DNA of 12,142 nt from Flavobacterium sp. UBA807 (GTDB taxonomy: Bacteria; Bacteroidota; Bacteroidia; Flavobacteriales; Flavobacteriaceae): contig DBIH01000037.1 in assembly GCA_002296885.1 (NCBI GenBank), positions 1 through 12,142 on the forward strand, given 5' to 3'. Shown piece after piece: positions 6,758 through 12,142 of this stretch (its first letter is position 1; each line of letters opens with the position of its first letter). Made by a program: the position numbers and the translations under genes. The notes below the pieces were generated by a model. The model ran no database searches, was not told where the DNA came from, and worked only from the letters and a program-made list of their open reading frames with translations.

Positions 6758-7729
6758 TTAAAAGAATCGTGGTGATTTATCATATCCTTTACCTGAAGAA
6801 GAAAGTTTATTAAAATCTAAATCAAACAGTAAAAAAACTTCGTGCGAACCCGAATTAAACGGTCCCAGATTGGAAAGTGTATAATCATACGAATAACCTA
6901 TTCGGAGTGTTGGTGTAACATAAAAACTTGTCATGCCGCTTACGGAATCTCCTAATCGGTAACCTGCACCGAGTTCAAATTTGTTATTGATTAAAACATT
7001 TGTTGTTAAGTCAATTGAAACCGGTGCGCCTTCGACACCTTTTGCCATAAATGCGGGTTTAAGTTTAAAATTATCATTTCCGTTCAAAGTGAAAACATAA
7101 CCACCCGTCATGAAAAAGTGAATGGCTTCTACTCCACTTCCGGGATGCCCGTTGATGGTTTCGATGTGCCTCGAGGTCATTAAGTTTGGAGCAGAAAATC
7201 CGAAATAGTAATTCGATCCGAATAAATAAGTTCCGGCTCCTATGTTAGGAAACGTCTGGCTTATATTATTTTGAAATGCTGGATCGGGTAGCGGATCAGT
7301 GTAAACAAATCCGTTGAAGTTAGTATCGAAAAAAGTAATTCCGGCTTTCAATCCTAAAGACAATCTTGTTGTTTCGCCTAAAGGAAGTACATAAGCAAAA
7401 TCGGCAAAGACATTATTTTCTTTTACGACATCACCAATTTCGTCATGAACTACGGAAATTCCGACTTCAACTCTTTTTGATAGCGGTTTGTGGGCAAAAA
7501 AGGTTTCGGTTGTTGGTGCTCCTTTTATCCCGACCCATTGCGCGCGGTATAATCCACCGATGTTCATAACATCGGCATTATCGGTTGCATAGGCTGGGTT
7601 TATCACACTCATGTTATACATATAATGAGTAAACTGTGGATCCTGCTGTGCCTGTAATTTTGAAGTCAAAAATACGATTAGCAGTACTAAGAGATATTTT
7701 ATAATTTTATGTTTCATAGTTGTACTCAT
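6758..7729 (-). CDS. PorP/SprF family T9SS outer-membrane protein
   Basis: The 323-residue protein belongs to the PorP/SprF family, outer-membrane beta-barrels that serve type IX secretion; SprF is needed for surface delivery of the type B adhesin SprB. A signal peptide ends near LQA/QQ (27/28). The mature N terminus has the family signature QQDPQFTHYMYNMSVINPAYA split over 28-48, followed by LYRAQWVGIKGAPTT, SVVHDEIGD and many alternating amphipathic strands. The C-terminal part has SHEVFLLFDL and ends in PRFF, as is usual for the family. Length is normal. The ATG at 7729 is 5 bases after the adhesin stop; an in-frame ATG at 7717 is equally possible and would give MKHKIIKYLL as the n-region. 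As it directly follows a type B substrate gene, it is most likely the dedicated partner of that adhesin, by analogy with sprB-sprF. Confidence 0.94.
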   Translation of the reverse strand: MSTTMKHKIIKYLLVLLIVFLTSKLQAQQDPQFTHYMYNMSVINPAYATDNADVMNIGGLYRAQWVGIKGAPTTETFFAHKPLSKRVEVGISVVHDEIGDVVKENNVFADFAYVLPLGETTRLSLGLKAGITFFDTNFNGFVYTDPLPDPAFQNNISQTFPNIGAGTYLFGSNYYFGFSAPNLMTSRHIETINGHPGSGVEAIHFFMTGGYVFTLNGNDNFKLKPAFMAKGVEGAPVSIDLTTNVLINNKFELGAGYRLGDSVSGMTSFYVTPTLRIGYSYDYTLSNLGPFNSGSHEVFLLFDLDFNKLSSSGKGYDKSPRFF

Positions 7730-7734
7730 GTCTC

Positions 7735-10700
7735 TTATCTGTTTAGATATACTCTACCCTGGATTGCTTTTCTTGTTCCGTCATTAAAATGAAGCACATA
7801 GAAATAAACTCCTGTTGGCAATAAATTGTTTCCTAAATTCAATCCGCTTTCTGTGGTTGTTCCGCCCCAGTTTGCTTTATTCCTGTTTCCGGTATAAACC
7901 AGACTTCCGTAACGGTTGAATATTTCCAGTTTGAAATCGGGATATAAAGTAGCCAGATTCGGAATTTCAAAAGTGTCGTTGATTCCGTCATTGTTTGGAG
8001 AGAAACCATCAGGAATTATAATATCAGTACAGATACTAACGGTAACCGGAAGACGTCCTCCTTCACAACCACTTTCAGCTACCAAAGCTCCATAATAAAT
8101 TGTTCCGTCAACTAATACATCGGTTGGACTGTAAGCGATTCCTCCGGATGGAGAATCGTACCAGATTACTGTTGGTGTTCCGACAATATTAGCTGACAGA
8201 TCAGCTATGGTCGGATTTGCAGTTCCACAGAAGACGTTACCGTCAGTGATAAGCACCGGCGTTGCTAAGGCTGTAACCGTGAAGGTAGCTGGTGAAAATA
8301 TACTACCGGAAACCCCACAACTTGTAACAGTAGAATTCAACTGATTGATTGTAATTGTTGTATCGCCTGCGCTGGTTAAGTCGGTAGAAGGTATCGTAAA
8401 TGTTGCCACACCTGAAGCAAATGTCACCGGAATAGTAGCTGTTGCAGTATTCGCTCCGGACAATTGATAGGTTATAGAATAAGCTCCATCTGCCAAACCA
8501 GTCGCTCCTGAAATAGTTACCACACTTCCAAAATTAGGACAGGTAGCCTGCGCTATAACTGTAGCCCCACTTGTATTTGGAATCGGGTTTATTGTAAAGT
8601 TAACTGTTGCATTTTCACCGGCATTGGTACAGCCTGTGGTTGCTACAATTCCGATTACCGTTAATGTATAATTACCGGCAGTTGTAAATGCTGAAGCCGG
8701 AATTGTGAATTGACCTACTCCACCGGTTACTGTAACATTACCTGAGTTTCCGGTTGTTGGTGTTCCTCCAGGAATTGAGTAATTAAACTGATAAACATCA
8801 TCAGGAAGGTGTATCGCATTAATGATATTTACTATTACACTACTTCCGAAACAAACATTTGTTACACTCAAATTGACATTATCAATATCAGCCAATGGCC
8901 TGATGATTATTTGTCGAGCAACATTTGTCAATGTATTTGTACAGGTCGTTGCATTATTAGTAATGCTTGTGAAATTAATTACTGTAGTTCCTGTGTTTGG
9001 TAATGAAGCAGCAGGTATGGTAAAACTTCCGTTCCCTCCGGCAACTGTAACTGTAGCTGATTGACCTGATAAAGTATTACTTCCTGTTAAATCATAGTTT
9101 AATGTATACGTTCCGTCAACCATTGAACTTAAACTCACAACTACTCCACTTCCTAAACAAGCCGGTGAAACTGTGACATTAAATGTCGCTAATTGTGGTG
9201 TAGCAAGAACGGTAAATTGTACAGTTTTAATATCTGTGCCACAAGCGTTATGAACGGTATAAGTATAGCTGTAGGCACCTGCCGTAAAGTTTATAATATT
9301 CAATGGAGAAGTTACTACTGTAGATGCGCTGTCTGTCCATACTCCTCCCGCATCTTCTCCATTTAAAAGAGCAAATAAATCCATAACTCCTACCGAAGTA
9401 CAAACTGTTGGTGGTGGATCAACTGCTGTTCCAGCTGTTAATGGTGTAACTACAGTGAAAGTAATATTGGCATCTTCGCTGGTATTAGAACATCCGGTAG
9501 CTGTAGTAATTGTATTTATAGTAAGTGTATAACTTCCTGCATTGGCAATAACAGATGAAGGAATAGTAAATTGTCCAACTCCACCGGCAATGGTTACATC
9601 ACCAGAATTTCCTGTAGCCGGTGTTCCCGATGGAATAGTATAATTAAACTGATAAACGCCGTCAGGAAGATTAATGGCATTTGTGATATTTACTGTTGCA
9701 TTTGAACCAAGGCAAACCGATGAAACTGTTAGATTTGTATTATCTATTTGTACAATTGGGTTAATTGTAATCGATCCTGCAACATTCGTCAAAGAAGCTT
9801 GGCAGGTTGTTGCCGAGTTTTGAATAGTATTGAATGTAATAATTGTAATTCCAGTATTCGGAACATTCGCAGCAGGAATTGTAAAACTTCCATTACCACC
9901 TGAAATAACAACGTTAGTTGTTTGATTTGTCAAAGTATTGCTTCCGCTCAAACTATAATTCAAATCATAAGTTCCGTCAACCATCCCTGTTAAGTTAACT
10001 ACAACATCAACTCCAATACAAGCTATTGAATTAGTAATGTTTGATGAAGCTAATACCGGATTTGGTAAAATTATGAATTGAACATCGGTATGAAAATCTC
10101 CACAGGTATTATGCACTGTGTAAGTGTAGGTGTAAGTCCCTGCAGCAAAACCAGTCACATCAATTGGGGATGGTGTCGACCATGTTCCGCCTGCATCCTG
10201 GCCTGTTAATAAAGTATTTAAATCTACAGTTCCTATTGAAGTACAAAAAGATGGTGTTGGTGTAACGGCTGAACCGGATGATAATGGTGTAACTACTGCA
10301 AAAGTAATATTAGCATCCTGATTCGTATTAGAACAACCTGTTGTGATTGTAATTCCGCTAATCGTTATTGTGTAATTTCCTGCCGTTGCAAAAACGGAAG
10401 CGGGAACCGTAAACTGACCTACTCCTCCAGTAATTGTTACATCGCCTGAATTCCCGGTTGCCGGTGTTCCTCCAGGAATTGAATAATCAAATTGGTACGT
10501 TCCATCAGGAAGATTTACAGCACCTGAAATCTCAACTGTTGCAGCGCTTCCCAAACAAATAGAGGAAACTGCAATATTGGTGTTATCGATATTCACTAAA
10601 GGATTTACCGTAATCGTTGCAATGATGTTTACTAAAGTTATCTGACAAGTAGTTGTTGTGTTTTGGATGGCATTAAAAGTTATTGTTGTCGAGCCTGTGT

Positions 10701-12142
10701 TTGGAAGGCTGGCAGCTGGTATTGTAAAGTTTCCGTTGCCGCCTGAAATCACAACTGTTGCTGTTTGATTCGCCAATGTGTTATTTCCACTTAAACTGTA
10801 GTTCAAAGCATAAGTTCCATCGACCATTCCGGACAAATTAACAACAGCATCAGTTCCAACACAAACGGATGTGTTTGCTACATTAGCTGCAGTTAAAACA
10901 GGATTTGGCAGTACTATAAATTGCATATCCTGAGTACTTGTCCCACATGAATTTGTAACAGAATAAGTATAAGTATATGTTCCGGCAGCAAAGCTTGAAA
11001 TATCAATTGGTGAAGGTGTAGACCAGGTTCCTCCTGCATCCTGACCAGCCAATAAAGTATTCAAATCTATTGTTCCTACAGATGTACAAACTGACGGTGG
11101 AGTAACTGCTGTTCCTGCATTTGGCAATGGATTTACAATTACTGTAACTGTTGTAGTACTATCTGAACATGGAGTTGTGCCTAATACCACATAAGTGAAA
11201 TGATACGTCCCAACTCCAGTTATTGTTGGATTAAAAGTATTACCGGTCAATGCCCCTGTAGCATCATCATCACTCCATGTTCCGGCGTCCTGTGTACCAT
11301 CCAAACCTGTAAGTAAGTCCACGGATACTATATCTGGACACGTATTCAATGTCTGCCCAGCTCCTCCACTATTTGGTGCCTGAATGATATCAACAGTTAC
11401 TGTTGCCGTTGATGGTGTAACACAAGTACTTCCAACTGTATAGGTGTAAGTTCCTGCTATATCAACTGTTGGATCAAAAACTCCGGTTCCACTAGCCAGT
11501 GCAGGTGACCAGGTTCCTCCTGCCTGCGGTGTTCCTCCAAGCGAAAGGAATAAATCTTCTGCAGCCCCATTCGAACAAAAAGTTTTAGTCCCGTTATTCC
11601 CTGCATCCGGAATCGGATTTACCGTTATTGAAATTGTAGCTGTATCATTAGAACATGGTAATGTTCCTGACATTGTATAGGTATAATCTCCTTGTGGGTC
11701 TACAGCCGGATCGAAAACTCCTGTTCCACTAGCCATTGCTGGTGACCATGTTCCACCTGTTTCTGCAGTTGGTCCTAACAATAAGAATAAATCCTGTGGT
11801 GGATTGTTAACACAAATTATAAGTGAATTGTTTGCTCCGGCTTCCGGTCCTGGTGTAACTGTTACTACAACATTAGCCGAATCATCTACACATGGTGTAA
11901 TTCCGGGAATCGTATAAGTATAAACTCCCTGTGGATCAACTCCCGGGTTAAATATTCCTGTTCCGCTTGCCAATGCTGGTGTCCAGGTCCCTCCTGTTTG
12001 TGGTGTTCCTGTTAAAGATGCAAATAAATCAACCGGGTCCTGATTAGAACGAATATTCAATGCTCCGTCGCCTCCTGCAGCAGGTACAGGATTGATTACT
12101 ACCGTAACCTGAGCCGGCTGGCTCGGACACGTCGTTGAACTA
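7735..12142 (-). CDS. giant repeat-rich T9SS adhesin with gliding-type C-terminal domain (5' end outside window)
   Basis: The frame is open from the right edge to TAA at 7737-7735, giving 1468 visible residues; the true start lies beyond 12142. A TTG at 12060-12058 is an internal leucine codon, since the repeat pattern runs on upstream of it (CPSQPAQVTVVINPVPAAGG). The order from the N-terminal side is: four repeats of about 80 residues with GGTW and YTYT; three super-repeats of about 280 residues; one further single module (8272-8565); an Ig-like domain with IWYDSPSGG (8026-8271); and a C-terminal domain (7738-8025) of the gliding motility-associated type (IPDGFSPNNDGINDTFEI, FNRYG, PTGVYFY). 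The composition is threonine-, asparagine- and glycine-rich with few charges, and most modules have two cysteines about 45-75 apart. This is typical of secreted filamentous Ig-like fibres such as SprB. The type B domain should direct export by T9SS and attachment through the PorP/SprF protein encoded next. Ligand and role (gliding, biofilm or polysaccharide binding) are not shown by the sequence. Confidence 0.93.
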   Translation of the reverse strand, partial: SSTTCPSQPAQVTVVINPVPAAGGDGALNIRSNQDPVDLFASLTGTPQTGGTWTPALASGTGIFNPGVDPQGVYTYTIPGITPCVDDSANVVVTVTPGPEAGANNSLIICVNNPPQDLFLLLGPTAETGGTWSPAMASGTGVFDPAVDPQGDYTYTMSGTLPCSNDTATISITVNPIPDAGNNGTKTFCSNGAAEDLFLSLGGTPQAGGTWSPALASGTGVFDPTVDIAGTYTYTVGSTCVTPSTATVTVDIIQAPNSGGAGQTLNTCPDIVSVDLLTGLDGTQDAGTWSDDDATGALTGNTFNPTITGVGTYHFTYVVLGTTPCSDSTTTVTVIVNPLPNAGTAVTPPSVCTSVGTIDLNTLLAGQDAGGTWSTPSPIDISSFAAGTYTYTYSVTNSCGTSTQDMQFIVLPNPVLTAANVANTSVCVGTDAVVNLSGMVDGTYALNYSLSGNNTLANQTATVVISGGNGNFTIPAASLPNTGSTTITFNAIQNTTTTCQITLVNIIATITVNPLVNIDNTNIAVSSICLGSAATVEISGAVNLPDGTYQFDYSIPGGTPATGNSGDVTITGGVGQFTVPASVFATAGNYTITISGITITTGCSNTNQDANITFAVVTPLSSGSAVTPTPSFCTSIGTVDLNTLLTGQDAGGTWSTPSPIDVTGFAAGTYTYTYTVHNTCGDFHTDVQFIILPNPVLASSNITNSIACIGVDVVVNLTGMVDGTYDLNYSLSGSNTLTNQTTNVVISGGNGSFTIPAANVPNTGITIITFNTIQNSATTCQASLTNVAGSITINPIVQIDNTNLTVSSVCLGSNATVNITNAINLPDGVYQFNYTIPSGTPATGNSGDVTIAGGVGQFTIPSSVIANAGSYTLTINTITTATGCSNTSEDANITFTVVTPLTAGTAVDPPPTVCTSVGVMDLFALLNGEDAGGVWTDSASTVVTSPLNIINFTAGAYSYTYTVHNACGTDIKTVQFTVLATPQLATFNVTVSPACLGSGVVVSLSSMVDGTYTLNYDLTGSNTLSGQSATVTVAGGNGSFTIPAASLPNTGTTVINFTSITNNATTCTNTLTNVARQIIIRPLADIDNVNLSVTNVCFGSSVIVNIINAIHLPDDVYQFNYSIPGGTPTTGNSGNVTVTGGVGQFTIPASAFTTAGNYTLTVIGIVATTGCTNAGENATVNFTINPIPNTSGATVIAQATCPNFGSVVTISGATGLADGAYSITYQLSGANTATATIPVTFASGVATFTIPSTDLTSAGDTTITINQLNSTVTSCGVSGSIFSPATFTVTALATPVLITDGNVFCGTANPTIADLSANIVGTPTVIWYDSPSGGIAYSPTDVLVDGTIYYGALVAESGCEGGRLPVTVSICTDIIIPDGFSPNNDGINDTFEIPNLATLYPDFKLEIFNRYGSLVYTGNRNKANWGGTTTESGLNLGNNLLPTGVYFYVLHFNDGTRKAIQGRVYLNR
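7738..8025 (-). other. type B T9SS sorting domain (gliding motility-associated C-terminal domain)
   Basis: The last 96 residues of the adhesin match the CHU_C / TIGR04131-type domain: CTDIIIPDGFSPNNDGINDTF at the front, KLEIFNRYGSLVY in the middle, then W-GG, PTGVYFYVL and a terminal RVYLNR. This class of signal, unlike type A, is exported with help from PorP/SprF-like proteins and is thought to stay on the protein. Confidence 0.93.
8566..11109 (-). repeat. three tandem super-repeats of about 280 codons in the adhesin
   Basis: Copy 1 is 10270-11109 (280 codons), copy 2 is 9427-10269 (281) and copy 3 is 8566-9426 (287). Each has three modules: a) CTSVGTIDLNTLL...DAGGTW...YTYTY, about 70 residues; b) VCVGTDAVVNLSGMVDGTY...GGNGNFTIPAA, about 105 residues; c) ICLGSAATVEISGAVNLPDGTYQF...GGVGQFTVPAS, about 105 residues. 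Modules b and c are related to each other. Copies 1 and 2 are the closest; copy 3 has an insertion of about six residues in module a. The copies differ at many nucleotides, so the duplication is not recent. Confidence 0.93.
11110..12069 (-). repeat. four tandem repeats of about 80 codons in the adhesin
   Basis: From the N-terminal side the copies are 11833-12069, 11596-11832, 11362-11595 and 11110-11361. The shared pattern is C...DLF.SL.G...GGTWSPALASGTGVFDP.VD..G.YTYT....C....A.V.V.P.P.AG. The fourth copy is more diverged (DLLTGLDGTQDAGTW) and leads into the super-repeats. The end of another such repeat is visible at 12070-12142, so the array extends beyond the window. Confidence 0.92.

Noticed and set aside
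8809..9064. Overlapping plus-strand frames opposite the adhesin
   Set aside because: They lie opposite a well-conserved repeat and arise from its low-complexity Thr/Asn/Val codons, with no sign of independent coding.
12058..12060. TTG as a start codon for the adhesin
   Set aside because: The same frame stays open to the window edge and encodes the end of another repeat with matching sequence (CPSQPAQVTVVINPVPAAGG), so this TTG is an internal leucine codon and the start lies outside the window.
8566..12069. CRISPR array or tandem satellite
   Set aside because: The repeats are coding, in frame, long (about 240 and 840 bases) and diverged, with no short identical repeat/spacer pattern.

Overview
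The window looks like chromosomal DNA from a member of the Bacteroidetes, most likely Flavobacterium or a close relative. The evidence is a T9SS (type IX secretion) adhesin with a gliding-motility-type C-terminal domain, a PorP/SprF protein, a PafA-type phosphatase, an SDD-tagged lipoprotein, a low G+C content and a plausible TAnnTTTG promoter. No RNA genes, CRISPR arrays, IS elements or prophage genes were seen.

Left part, plus strand (1-1755): the last 24 codons of an unrecognised gene, a small lipoprotein, and lysA (diaminopimelate decarboxylase). The three are packed with a 4-base gap and a 1-base TAATG overlap, so they are probably one transcript. A strong intrinsic terminator at 1731-1755 ends it.

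Middle (1756-3126): an isolated plus-strand gene encodes a HisC-like PLP aminotransferase with a clear twin-arginine signal peptide. It is therefore predicted to work outside the cytoplasm, unlike true HisC. Its flanks hold short repeats and a hairpin and may mark an acquired segment, but that is inference.

Right part, minus strand (3127-12142): transcription runs right to left. First comes a very large adhesin of at least 1468 residues, open at the right edge of the window. It is built from four repeats of about 80 residues, three super-repeats of about 280 residues, extra Ig-like modules and a type B T9SS sorting domain. Next are a PorP/SprF outer-membrane protein and a PorE-like protein (TPR, PD40 propeller, regulatory-like and OmpA domains). 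Gaps of 5 and 2 bases make these three a single operon, which ends at a terminator at 4792-4823. The layout suggests one unit that exports, anchors and tethers one surface fibre: the PorP/SprF protein as dedicated partner of the type B substrate, and the OmpA protein as link to peptidoglycan.

Downstream, pafA (secreted phosphate-irrepressible-type alkaline phosphatase) has its own likely promoter, which abuts the terminator of the adhesin operon. It converges on the aminotransferase gene.

The points most worth following are the exported aminotransferase, the repeat architecture of the adhesin with a single lost cysteine, and the non-lipidated PorE paralogue.
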